NCBI RefSeq assembly: GCF_040869045.1
Contig: NC_090319.1
Location: forward strand, 263,392,897 to 263,456,896
DNA from: Eurosta solidaginis
Taxonomy: Eukaryota > Arthropoda > Insecta > Diptera > Tephritidae
Direction: 5' to 3'
DNA length: 64,000 nt
Below, piece after piece: positions 48,201-58,660 of this stretch. The translations under genes and the position numbers were made by a program. Each line of letters starts with the position of its first letter. Positions within the stretch are counted from its first letter, which is position 1. The notes beneath the pieces are model-generated. The model ran no database searches. It worked only from the letters and a program-made list of their open reading frames with translations, and was not told the DNA's origin.

Positions 48201-51200
48201 AAGGGATGCGAGCAGAACAATTATCTCAGTTAAAAGAGATAGTGTGAGTATCTACTATATATTTGTGAAAGTATGTCTGTAAGTATGTTTGGACATGCAG
48301 CCTAAACCGCAGAATGGAATCGAACGAAATTTTGCCATGACATACCTCGAGTGCATCAATCTATGGTAGACTAGATAAAAAGCTTTCGTCAAGGGGGCGT
48401 GGCTCCTCCCATACAACTGGAATTTTTCGTTGTCAATATATCGGAAAGTATTAAGGCTAGAATACTGAAATTAGGTGAGTGGTTGTATGAGACTAAGCCC
48501 CACCCCCTCCGGAAAAACTGGGTATAGGGAAAAAGGGGGCGTGGCACCTCCCATGCAACTGGAATTTTTCGTAGTCAATATATCTGAAAGTATTAAAGCT
48601 AGACGACTGAAATTAGGTGAGTGGTTATATGAGACCAATCCTTACCCCCTCCAGAAAACTTGGTATAACGAAAAAGGGGCGTGGCATCTACCGTACAAAT
48701 GGGGGTTGGGATTAGTCTAATATATTTGTCTATATAGTACTGCTTTTATTTATATCCGAACGACGTAACTTTTTACACTGGAAACTAATTCCTCTAATTT
48801 TGAGAGAGCAATAAACTTTGCAACTCGAATTCCCAACATTTTCATTTCGGCGACTATCTTTTGATATGTCCAATTTTTTTTTATGATCAAGCCAAAACGC
48901 GTCTTTTGGTGAGAGAGGTTTCTGCTGAGATTTTTCGATGCGTAGCAGCAGTGGACCGCGATTTCTCGGCTTTTGTTATCGATTTCTTATAGACTTTTAA
49001 TCAAAATGAAATATATACGGATAAAACCTCAACATAATATCGGCGATTGCAAGCCGATAACTCGACGATAGCAAATCGCTATCGATAATAAACAGCTCAG
49101 TCAACGATAACAAATTGCTATCGATAACAAGCCGCTAATAAAAAACAGCTTGTCGGTATAAATTTTTACCGACACGTAGCTCTCCTCAAATATACCGAAA
49201 TTGTTTCGGGTAATCTCTGTTGTTGCTGAATGTTTACACATCGAACTTCACCAGTTTTTGGTACACACTCCTTTTTATACTCAGCTGAGCAGAGCTCACA
49301 GAGTATATTGTTTTTGTTCGCATAACGGTACCCCGTAACGGCATAAACTAATCGAGATAGATATAGTCTTCTACATATCAAAATGATATGGGCGAAAAAA
49401 GAAATTCATTTAGCCATGTCCGTCCGTCGGTCTGTCTGCAAACACGATAACTTGACTAAATTTTGAGGTACCTTAATGAAATTTGGTAAGTAAGTTCCTG
49501 GGCACATATCTCAGATCGCTGTTTAAAATGAACGAAATCGGACTATAACCACGCCCACTTTTTCGATATCGAAAATTTCGAAAAACCGAAAGAGTACGAT
49601 AATTCATTACCAAAGACGGATAAAGCGATGAAAATTGGTAGGTGAGTTGACCTTACGACGCAGAATAGAAAATTTGTAAAATTTTGGACAATGGGCGTGG
49701 CACGGCCCACTTTTAAAAGAAGGTAATTTGAAAGTTTTGCAAGCTGTAATTTGGCAGTTGAATATGTAATGTTAGGTTACACCCGAACTTAGCCTTCCTT
49801 ACTTCTTTAAATTACATTTTCTCAACTTTATCGAAACTCTTCTATTGGTATTATTGAGTTTTGTCATAAGGCGCCTCTTGAAAGTGTATTAATTTTCTTT
49901 TGGTACACAGTGTTCTTTGTTATACAAAAATCAAAGTTTTCTGCCAACTTTTAGAAAACTCATTCTATACACAGAGGGGTATTTTGTTGATAAGAGTTGT
50001 TTGTATTGATTTATACTGGCATTGTTGAGTTTGTGGAAATATCACGCTAATGGAAATGCGATTGCGTGGATAGCGCTATTTAGAAATAACGTAAATAGTG
50101 TTACACAAACTATGAAAAGGGTATTATTATTAAATATATATATAGGAACAGTTAAGGTGAAATAGTACTAAATAGTTTTTTTCAAATGATTCACATTTCA
50201 TTTATCGATCTTCATTAGGGTGGTTCTTATACGTAAATTTAACGATTTCTTCCAGTCTTAAATATACGGCAACGCCAAAGTCAAAAATATCAGGTATATA
50301 TATTTGAGCCCGATTAAAGAGGGTTAAAGGGTGAAATTAAAGATTTTTCTATTGAGACTCACGGACTTATTCAGTCTATGTGAAGTCCTCATGAACCGGC
50401 AAGTTCAACTTAACCTCACAAGATTCGAATTTATTGAATTTTTGCCATAGAAACTTTTTATACGATTTTTTTAAAGAATGAAGATAAGATCGTTTATTAC
50501 AAATATAACTGGATTTCCCATATTCAGTTTTTCTTCGATAATCGGTAACTACGAACAAATTCTAGAGAGGCCGTTTTGTTTTCATAGAAAAATACCACCT
50601 CTATAGTACAATCCCTAGTTGGAAGCACGAAATAATAGATAATAGAGAAAAGTGAAGATTTGACAGATAATAATCTAGTTCCTAGGGATGAAGAATGAAT
50701 GTGCCACCCTAATTTACAAATTTGTGCTTTGGTTTTAATATATTGGTTCTTGGATTGGTACTTAATAAAAGAAGTTCTACTTCTTACCCACTTGAATTTC
50801 ACAACGCAGGGAAAACGAGAAATGCCGATTCTCGTTTGAAGGGACTTCACGTATATTTAATTGATAGTAGCTTGTAAGTTAGGTGTAACGGCTTTTAAGC
50901 TTCAATTAGCTGGGATGGAATACGTCTTATGTTCATTTTGATTTTTAATTGGTTAAGCGCTAATTACGTTAGGAGGTGAATAAGTCAAATGTTCTCAAAG
51001 CCTTCCAATTTATGATATGCTACTATAGTCTCAACTATACTTCTTTTTGGCATTGCCTATTTGGAGAAGGTCACTCTGCTAGAAATGCACTTGAAAGGCA
51101 GAAGTGCTTTTAATGTTATTTGTGGAAGGGATTGCGTTCAGGACTATCTGTATAGAATATAAAACTCTGGGCCCTATAAACGGACCAAATAGATCTGGCG

Positions 51201-52329
51201 GTGAAAGAGGAAAAAATAAGGTACTTTATGTCATTGATGTCACCGGCCGTTGAAGTTATGTCAGCCATAGAGAAGACTAAATTTTATAATTAAGTCCTAC
51301 TTTGGACCAAATTAGGCAATTGATAAGTCGTGGGGGTGACATAAGGTACACGGCCATAACGCCAAATGAACTTATGACCACTTAAAATGACCAGAGAGTT
51401 AATTGAAATTTTTATCACATGAAATAAGTACAACGCAAAATTTTAAGTGGTCACAATTGCTACGATATTCACGTGGTGATCATCCTGCTTTTCTGTAATG
51501 GTCATAAAGTCAACCCGTTTTTTCTCAGGTGGCCATAAGTTCAAAGAGTTTGTTTCGCACAACTGTTGAATTTCAGTAACGCTTTATTGTTTTCGGTATA
51601 TTTTTACTCAGTCGAAAAAGAAATTTTTTACCTCAAATTTTCAAACACGGCTCTACTTTTCCTATAATTTGGCCACATCCTAGTGCAAAATCTAATAGAA
51701 AACTAGCCGTGGTCTGTGGCGCTACTTTTCCTGACACTGCTTTCATTACAGTGCAAAAGCTGATTATTTGAAAACTGTACTGAGTTCAATTAAAGGGCCA
51801 ACCCATTCTGTGAAAGTCTTTTGATTTCATCTCAAGTTACTGTATACGGTTTTGGTCCTTTTCCGGAATGCTCATAAGGTCAAACGAAAATTTCCTGAAT
51901 TGTTAAGAAAGGTCGTAAAGTCAATTGAACTTATGACCACTGGAAATATACATAATTGATCATATGGCCATTTGAAGTGGTCATAACGTCACCTGACCTT
52001 TTCATCGTTGACATATGTTACCCCACTTCAAGTTTCATACTTACCTCCTGGCATAAATCCGCGTACTATTTCATATTTACTTGGTCCGGGTAGCTCTGAA
52101 TAAGGACGTGCATTTTCTAAAGTTGTCGCCGAAGTGGGTGCTTCCTAAATAAATTTTGCAAAAAAACATATTAACGTTTAAAAGTGTCTTCTTGTAAGGC
52201 AAAAAATGTCATCTTTTAAAAAACCTGCGCTTGTGGCACTGCAACGGCATATCCTCTCAATGACGTCATTGCACCTGATAGCACGCGTCCCACAAATACG
52301 TCGCATTGCATCCGATAACGTGATAACAT
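42272..52329 (-). CDS. Cyp12: Mitochondrial cytochrome P450, CYP12 family
   Basis: Haem-thiolate monooxygenase of the mitochondrial clan; CYP12 enzymes act on xenobiotics, receiving electrons from adrenodoxin. Exons by conserved GT-AG borders: 52329-52225, 52144-52045, 45308-45062, 44986-44870, 43360-42910 and 42853-42272. The lengths 105, 100, 247, 117, 451 and 582 sum to 1602, giving 533 residues with all phases consistent. The N-terminus (MLSRYRMQCDVFVGRVLSG) is basic and lacks acidic residues, like a mitochondrial presequence. The proline-rich SELPGP follows. Other landmarks: I-helix MAGVDTT (335-341), ExxR as EGMR (394-397), PERW (448-451) and haem loop FGFGPRICVGKR with Cys479. Length is normal for CYP12. 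The frame is intact, so it is probably functional. Intron 2 is 6.7 kb and full of repeats; a dead partial copy lies upstream at 61671-61937. Confidence 0.93.
43610..44860. repeat. TATCGAT-rich repeat block inside P450 intron 4
   Basis: Dense TTATCGATAAGTTATC, AAACTTATCGATTTG and GTTATCGGTTTGTC words. A longer unit of about 182 bp, marked by TAAATTATTTGTCG (near 43891, 44075, 44205, 44387), repeats with deletions. ORFs such as those at 43866, 44123 and 44550 are products of the repeat. Confidence 0.75.
45396..45590. mobile_element. Possible hAT-like MITE in P450 intron 2
   Basis: GGATCCAG occurs near each end in opposite orientation, with adjoining G-rich sequence (GAGGGGGCGATCG on the left; GGCAGGGGGACGATTAGG read inward on the right). 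The outer ends CAGG...CCTG are compatible with hAT. I could not read a clean 8-bp duplication, so the call is weak. Confidence 0.35.
45885..46600 (+). mobile_element. Non-coding DINE/Helentron-like repeat in P450 intron 2
   Basis: Starts near CTAGGTTATACCCGTGGGTG, contains two related segments of about 130 bp (with CCCATTTATAGGGCAGGTG and CCATTTGTATGGGAGGTG), and ends with GATCCGTTTAGGGCGCGACC, an ATAC microsatellite (46550-46567) and a T/A-rich terminus. No ORF is supported. The structure, with internal repeats and a terminal microsatellite, resembles fly DINE-type elements. Confidence 0.5.
46601..48230. other. Intronic stretch without recognised features
   Basis: Part of P450 intron 2. A 102-codon plus-strand ORF at 46856-47164 has no motif I recognise and no supporting context. 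Otherwise AT-rich sequence. Confidence 0.4.
48235..48725 (+). mobile_element. Non-coding element with about 142-bp tandem repeats
   Basis: The head GTATGTCTGTAAGTATGTTTG is followed by about 2.3 copies of a unit of roughly 142 bp, starting AAGGGGGCGTGGC at about 48391, 48533 and 48674. Each contains ACTGGAATTTTTCGT and GAAATTAGGTGAGTGGTT. The head is typical of fly DINE/Helentron-type elements. Confidence 0.55.
49030..49160. repeat. Short CGATAAC/TATCGATA block
   Basis: Repeated CAAATCGCTATCGATAA and AACGATAACAAATTGC words, belonging to the same family as the larger TATCGAT blocks in the window. Confidence 0.5.
49274..49804 (-). mobile_element. Minisatellite element, short inverted copy without the array
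   Basis: Reverse-oriented copy of the element described at 11868-15138. It starts at 49804 with AAGTAAGGAAGGCTAAGTTC and GGGTGTAAC, and ends at 49274 with TGCTCAGCTGAGTATA-type sequence. It keeps the GTGGGCGTGGTTATAGTCCG and GGAC-type parts but lacks the 130-bp array. It is evidence that the array is an optional internal cargo. Confidence 0.75.
50335..50420 (+). mobile_element. LINE 3'-tail fragment
   Basis: CACGGACTTATTCAGTCTATG, with GAAGTCCTCATGAACCGGC and AGTTCAACTTAACCTCAC, matches 7230-7290 at the 3' end of the plus-strand LINE. It is a severely 5'-truncated insertion of the same family in P450 intron 2. Confidence 0.75.
51330..51995. mobile_element. Possible foldback element next to P450 exon 2
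   Basis: CTTATGACCACTTAAAATGACC at about 51371-51392 is inverted at 51965-51985 (GGCCATTTGAAGTGGTCATA). Several further GGTCATAA-type words lie between, in both orientations. Nothing codes. Its right end is about 50 bp from the donor of exon 2 (52045). Confidence 0.45.
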
Positions 52330-52620
52330 TTTATTTGTACACTTTAAAAATTTAATTGGAAATTAATATAAAATACGTAAATAACATTTGCAAGAAAACC
52401 AAAACAAGTAAGCAACGAAGCTATTCGCTCATTAAAAAAAATAAATAACTTTACACATCAACGTTTGTAAATAAATTGAAACAGAATATGCTTTTAGATA
52501 CTACAATAATATTATTAACTAAAGTGGTCAATGGGTTGCATGTGCAAATAGAATAATTTAAAAAGCTTTGTATCAAGCTTTTTTTTTCAATCATTTTCAA
52601 AGATACTCTCAAGGCAGGGC
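52330..52620 (-). promoter_or_regulatory. Upstream region of the P450 gene shared with its dead duplicate
   Basis: Two blocks upstream of the start are also found upstream of the pseudogene at 61937: ACAAACGTTG(A/T)TGTGT (52460-52474; 62076-62089) and AAGCTTTTTAAATTATTC-like sequence (52550-52569; 62159-62175). They probably lie in the 5' leader or core promoter. No unambiguous TATA box was identified. Neutral retention from the duplication is an alternative explanation. Confidence 0.4.
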
Positions 52621-53615
52621 ATCACAAACTTTTAATAAAGAAGAATACTAGACAAAATATTGAAATGAGACTGAAACTAAAATATTTTTAAAATAATTTT
52701 CTATTTACTATTGTTTGCTTATCGGCCTGCAATGGTAATATTGAACAAATTATCAAGCTCTAATTAATTTTCTATGATATTTGTGGGTCTGCTAATTTTG
52801 CGAGATTGTGGGTTCGAAGTCGAGATCGAGACCTAACAAAATTTGTTTATGTTTAAACAGTACAACCTAATAAGAGCCCTTTTGTTGCAACAACGTTTCT
52901 ATGTTATGTTTCTTTAAGGCCCTGCCATACTTGCCATAGTCGAAACACCTTGGTCAAAATCATATTTTTTACTAAAAAGTGGAATAGTTTCATTAAAAAA
53001 GATGAAGATATCAAAAATTTCCAATGAAATACATAAATAATAAGCCTCGTAGCCGAAACGTATCCAAAACGAAAAGAAAAATATGGGTTATTCCGTACAA
53101 ATGTCAACCATGAGCTCAGCTGTAAACTTTTGCTTAGGAAATCTTTACTTCACTTATATTGAAGATATAACAGATTAATCAAATATTATGCTAAGTTGCT
53201 AAGAATTTTTTGTTTTGGAAGCGAGCTTCAAATCGTCCAAAATATAGGCTTAAACTTAGTAAAATAGTGATATCATCCATAATTATATCGACCCCTGTGG
53301 GCAAAAAAGGCGTCAGAGCCATGTTTTTCGATCTTTAGGTTTTTACGGAAATCGGTACTTTATCATCAAATGTATCATTTCTCAACATTTTAAAGCTGTG
53401 GCATGTGCCGTTATAAATTTAGAGCAAAAACAATTTTGGCTAGAGTGCATGTTTTGTTTGTTTACAACTTTCTTGAGCACGAAGTGGCTGATACATCTTT
53501 TTTTATTTTTTGAAATAAATTAGTACAAGCGATTAAACACCAATATGTTTACTCTTAGTGCATATAACGTTACTTTATATACAAATATACTATACCAAAA
53601 TGTTACTTTAGCGCT
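52620..53615. other. Non-coding stretch upstream of the P450 gene
   Basis: No gene recognised. A GTGGGTTCGAAGTCGAG word near 52808 looks like a tRNA B box but has no matching tRNA fold around it. Confidence 0.4.
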
Positions 53616-53622
53616 AAAATAT

Positions 53623-54134
53623 TATAACGAATTTAGGGAAATTCCGCTTATTCCAAACCTTCTGCTAACGTTCGAATCGCTGAACAGTTCAATAAATCAC
53701 TCCAATATTCAGTATCGCAATATGGTTTATATTTAGTCTAATTGGGAGTAGTACAATTATACTTCAATATCACGTACTTCACAACAGCGTGTTTAATCAA
53801 ACTGATGGTCATTCCTCAGCTTCCTCTGCTTTTATACTCTCTGTTGCCTCGTCAGCATATTTCTCCAAAGGTCTAGACGTTTCACCTTCTAGAATCTGCT
53901 GCTTGGTTACTAGCGATATACATGTATATTTGTAGCTTATAGCCATATGCGTGTGTATGTGTGAGTAACTACTTCGGCTGATGTCTACATCTGTGTGTGT
54001 GAGATAGCTCTTCATCGCCTTCTACATAAGTGTTGTTAGCTTTAATGTTTACACGTACATAAGAGTGGCTGCTTCATGTTTTTGTTGTTGTGTATTTATT
54101 TAGTAGCAGCTTAGTGATGATAATATTCGTCACA
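53623..54134 (-). mobile_element. Solo LTR (TGTAACG family), copy 3
   Basis: Begins TATAACGAATTTAGG (first G changed to A) and ends AATATTCGTCACA, flanked by ATAT (53619-53622 and 54135-54138). The minus-strand TATAAAA at 53830-53836 aligns with the TATA boxes of the other copies. At 512 bp it is close to copy 1 but more diverged. Confidence 0.82.
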
Positions 54135-54175
54135 ATATTTTATTATAATGTGTTTATACTTTTTGTGTTAAATTT

Positions 54176-54720
54176 TTGATATCCATTTATAAAAACACAT
54201 ATTTTCTTGAAAACGCAAATTTTATAAATAATGTACGAATATCATTTTTATTACCGGGACATATTATGATGCCCGTTGACTCAATTTATAGTATCATCGA
54301 ATCATTTGTTCGAGATAGGACAGTTTGGGGTCCAAGTGAATGGTACACTATTATACATGGCGCAAGAACTAATCCAGTACACTACGAACTTATTGTAATG
54401 AATCATTCAGACTTCAAAGACTGGAAACGCTATTCACAAGCACTTTTTCCTAGTTAAAAAAATATTTTTTAAAAATTTGCACTCGGTATCATTTGAGAAA
54501 AATAACCCAATTCTGAAACTAAAATACGGATACTTTGATGACTCTGAAATACAAAATTATGATGTGGACTCGGTTGCACGATCCAGGCAGTAAACGGATA
54601 TAAGTAATAAGAAATGGACCACTTGCTCTGTAAAAAAAAATACGTTGAAAATTTCATTAAAGAAGTACATGCATTTAAAAAAAATTTGCGAAAATAATAC
54701 AATACCTAAAAAATACACAG
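54176..54720 (+). pseudogene. C-terminal fragment of a transposase-like protein
   Basis: The 93-residue frame contains FLLPGHIMMPVDSIYSIIES, WGPSEWYTIIHGARTNP and HYELIVMNHSDFKDWK. These motifs (PGHT-x-M-x-DS, PSEW, ART-NP) occur together in a family of arthropod transposon-borne proteins whose formal name I cannot give. A continuation lies in another frame after 54460 (LKLKYGYFDDSEIQNYDV). It has no upstream partner here and is an orphan fragment. Confidence 0.4.
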
Positions 54721-56380
54721 CGAATATTTATCTTTGCAGTGCTATGAGCGTGTAAAAGATTGCCTTGCTGAGACAGACCAAGAAGATGTTTTTTAGAAAA
54801 ATAGCATTTTAAAATTAGTTTCTAATATTAACCTTACTTTATTTATGTTATATAATTATTTTATTTCATCGGAAAAAATGGAAAATAAATATTTTTTAAT
54901 TTATTCAGTTTGCTAACATAATAAAAATTTAAGCATAATGCGAAACAATAAAAATAAGAGCGAAAATCAAACTTTTCCAAAAGAAAAATTTTAGCGCATC
55001 AGCCAAATTATTAAACAGAAGCTTGGTATTTTGAGGACAGAAAAGACGTATGCGCCAAAAACTAGCGACATGTTCTAATATAATAATATAATTTATTGCA
55101 TCTTATAGAGTGAGTTAAATAAAGGCTGTGTACCAAATTATATGGCAGTATTTAAACTAGCCGCAAAGAAAATTAAAAAAAAACTTTCTCCTGTAAAATT
55201 TTGATTCTGGCTCTTACGTCTCGCACAGGGCTCGATATTTTCTTCGAAAGTTCTATGTTTCGTCGAATTAATAATAAAAGCCAATGATGCTTGTGACACT
55301 TTTAAAATATGTGATTTTTTGCAAGCTTTCGGGACCATTTTAAATTGTTTGTTTGAAAAAAGTGATTTTACATGTAGAAGTTTTAATGCCTACAATAGTT
55401 TTTATAATATTTACTCTATGTGAGGTATTTATTAACCAACCAGTTAAACCATAGTTTTTATAGCCAAAAAAGTATGCCTAGATGAAACGTCCGTAACGTT
55501 GAAAACAACAATACGTAGAATTTGAACACAAAGAAGCGGAACAGTTCAAGCTATCGATGAGGTATGTAAAAACTGAACATCTTATTGGTGGAAAGTGGAT
55601 CGGTGGAATGGTAATTCGGTATTAAAAATAAGTACGATGTCCAAAGTTACTGGTGGATTGACATACTTTATCGAAGCAGCGTTTTCAAAATTTTTGTCCG
55701 CGTATTTAATTTTCACTTTAACGTAAGGCATGATAAACTATTTGAGAAGTTTACTAACTAGCGGTAGGCGTCTGCGTTTCAATCGGGCGGTGAGTACCAT
55801 TAACAAATTGAGAATGTGTTAGTATACACAAAGGCGAAGCGAGTACGACAGCAAAATCAATGATTTTTTCAGTTTGATTGCAGCGCTTGTACAGTGCAAG
55901 GGTTTTATACGCATTCTTTAGTACAACATTTAATCTGACAGTTTACAAAATGTTTCGGGTTCAATAGGAACCTGAATTGTTTTTCTTTTAAATAGAGCCA
56001 TAATTCTTGATTTTGCAGAAAGACGTTAAATGAAGCCTCTAAGCAAAGCTTAAGTCGACATATCAGTTCACTCTACATAAGCGTAAAAGATCTTACGAAT
56101 GAAGAAAAATTTATTAAGTTATTCGAATTTAAGCTTGTTTGTTTTGAAATATCGAAAACTAATGACATCGAAGAAAATTTGTATGAAACACGATTGCAAG
56201 CTTCTTTCGTGGTTAGTTTTGCTAGGGTAAAAAAAGGCAAACCAATAGAAGATAGGACTTTTTTTTTAAGATTTGGCTATATGCGTTCTGGTATGCTTCA
56301 CCGATTTTGATCCTTTTATGCTCTCGCAAGTGGTATAGGTTCATGGGCTAGCAGCTGCTTACTCACACCTAGTGCGCATC
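54720..56380. other. Non-coding stretch
   Basis: No gene recognised. At 55407-55455 a weak match to the LINE 3' tail (TTTACTCTATGTGAGG and AACCAGTTAAACC) suggests another ancient insertion. Confidence 0.4.
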
Positions 56381-56384
56381 TGAC

Positions 56385-56560
56385 GTTTCTTGCATTGGGT
56401 GGTGGTAGCCTGCTCCACCTACCACACGGTAGGCCCATGATTCAAGTACCCGGCAAAACAAAATCAAAAATTTTGAAAACACTTTTTTTATTTACACAAA
56501 AAGTTTATTTAAGCGGGGTCGCCCCTCGGTAGTGACTTCTAATGGAGTGCTTTCATGAAC
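56385..56560 (+). mobile_element. tRNA-derived SINE
   Basis: The head GGTGGTAGCCTGCTCCACC resembles an RNA polymerase III A box and CATGATTCAAGTACCCGG a B box, about 36 bp apart. The body CTTTTTTTATTTACAC...AAGCGGGGTCGCCCCTCGG is shared with the headless copy at 20940-21190. It abuts the minisatellite element that begins near 56565. Confidence 0.5.
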
Positions 56561-56564
56561 TTTA

Positions 56565-58660
56565 GTTATATAGTTATATAGTTCTATAGGTGGACGCCAT
56601 TTAGGGATATAGCCATAAAGGTGGATCAGGGTTGACTCTAGAATGCGTTTGTACAATATGGGTATCAAATGAAAGGTGTTAATGAGTATTTTAAAAGGGC
56701 GTGGGCCTTAGTTCTATAGGTGGACGCCTTTTCGAGATATCGCCATAAAGGTGGACCAGGGGTGACTCTAGAATTTGTTTGTACGATATGGGTATCAAAT
56801 GAAAGGTGTTAATGAGTATTTTAAAAGGGCGTGGGCCTTAGTTCTATAGGTGGACGCCTTTTCAAGATATCGCCATAAAGGTGGACCAGGGTTGACTCTA
56901 GAATTTGTTTGTACGATATGGGTATCAAAAGAAAGGTGTTAATGAGTATTTTAAAAGGGAGTGGGCCTTAGTTCTATAGGTGGACGCCGTTTCGAAATAT
57001 CGCCATAAAGGTGAACCAGGGGTGACTCTAGAATATGTTTGTACGATATGAGTATCAAATTAAAGGTATTAATGAGGGTTTTAAAAGGGAGTGGGCCTTA
57101 GTTCTATAGGTGGACGCACTTTCGAGATATCGCCATAAAGGTGGACCAGGGGTGACCCTAGAATTTGTTTGTACGATATGGGTATCAAATTAAAGGTATT
57201 AATAAGTGTTTTAAAAGGGAGTGGGCCTTAGTTCTATAGGTGGACGCCGTTTCGAAATATCGCCATAAAGGTGGACCAGGGGTGACTCTAGAATATGTTT
57301 GTACGATATGAGTATCAAATTAAAGGTATTAATGAGTATTTTAAAAGGGAGTAATCCTTAGTTCCATAGGTGGACGCCGTTTCGCGATATCGCCATAAAG
57401 GTGGACCAGGGGTGACCCTAGAATTTGTTTGTACAATATGGGTATCAAAAGAAAGGTGTTAATGAGTATTTTAAAGGGGAGTAATCCTTAGTTCCATAGG
57501 TGGATGCCGTTTCGAGATATCGCCATAAAGGTGGGCCAGGGGTGACTCTAGAATTTGTGTGTACGATATGGGTATCAAATTAAAGGTATTAATAAGTGTT
57601 TTAAAAGGGAGTGGGCCTTAGTTCTATAGGTGGACGCCGTTTCGAAATATCGCCATAAAGGTGGACCAGGGGTGACTCTAGAATATGTTTGTACGATATG
57701 AGTATCAAATTAAAGGGATTAATGAGGGTTTTAAAAGGGAGTGGTGGTTGTTGTATAGGTGGTCGCATTTTCGAGATATCGCCATAAAGGTGGACCAGGG
57801 GTGACCCTAGAATTTGTTTGTACAATATGGGTATCAAAAGAAAGGTGTCAATGAGTATTTTAAAAGGGAGTAATCCTTAGTTCCATAGGTGGAGGCCGTT
57901 TCGAGATATCGCCATAATGGTGGACCAGGGGTGACCCTAGAATTCGTTTGTACAATATGGGCATCAAACGAAAGGTGTTAATGAGTATTTTAAAAGGGAG
58001 TGGGCCTTAGTTCTATAGGTGGACGCCGTTTCGAAATATCGCCATAAAGGTGGACCAGGGGTGACTCTAGAATATGTTTTTACAATATGAGTATCAAATT
58101 AAAGGTATTAATGAGGGTTTTAAAAGGGAGTGGTGGTTGTTGTATAGGTGGTCGCATTTTCGAGATATCGCCATAAAGGTGGACCAGGGGTGACCCTAGA
58201 ATTTGTTTGTACAATATGGGTATCAAAAGAAAGGTGTTAATGAGTATTTTAAAAGGGAGTAATCCTTAGATCCATAGGTGGACGCCGTTTCGAGATATCG
58301 CCATAAAGGTGGGCCAGGGGTGAGTCTAGAATTCGTTTGTGCAATATGGGTATCAAACGAAAGGAGTTAATGAGTATTTTAAAAGGGAGTGGGCCTTAGC
58401 TCTATAAGTGGACGCCTTTTCGAGGTGACGCAATAAAGGTGGACCAGGGGTGACTCTAGACTTTGTTTGTACGATATGGGTATCAAATGAAAGGTGTTAA
58501 TGAGTCATTTTAAAAGGGAGTGGGCCTTCGTTCTATAGGTGTTCGCCTTTTCGAGATATCGCCATAAAGGTGGACCAGGGGTGACTTTAGAATATGTTTG
58601 TACGATATGGGTATCAAATAAAAGGCGTTAATGAGTATTTTAAAAGGGCGTGGACCAGAA
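56565..58660 (+). repeat. 130-bp tandem minisatellite array, about 16 units
   Basis: The word CCTTAGTTCTATAGGTGGACG recurs every 130 bp (about 56707, 56837, 56967, 57097 and onward). Variants occur in a higher-order pattern: AGTAATCCTTAGTTCC units alternate with AGTGGGCCTTAGTTC units, and the GTGGTTGTTGTATAGGTGGTC unit occurs twice (about 57740 and 58130). This implies duplication of blocks of several units. Confidence 0.9.

Noticed and set aside
52800..52825. tRNA gene suggested by GTGGGTTCGAAGTCGAG
   Set aside because: Only a B-box-like word is present; no acceptor or anticodon stem could be drawn around it.
55407..55455. Confident LINE insertion
   Set aside because: Only about 40 bases resemble the tail and the terminus is degraded; mentioned only as weak.
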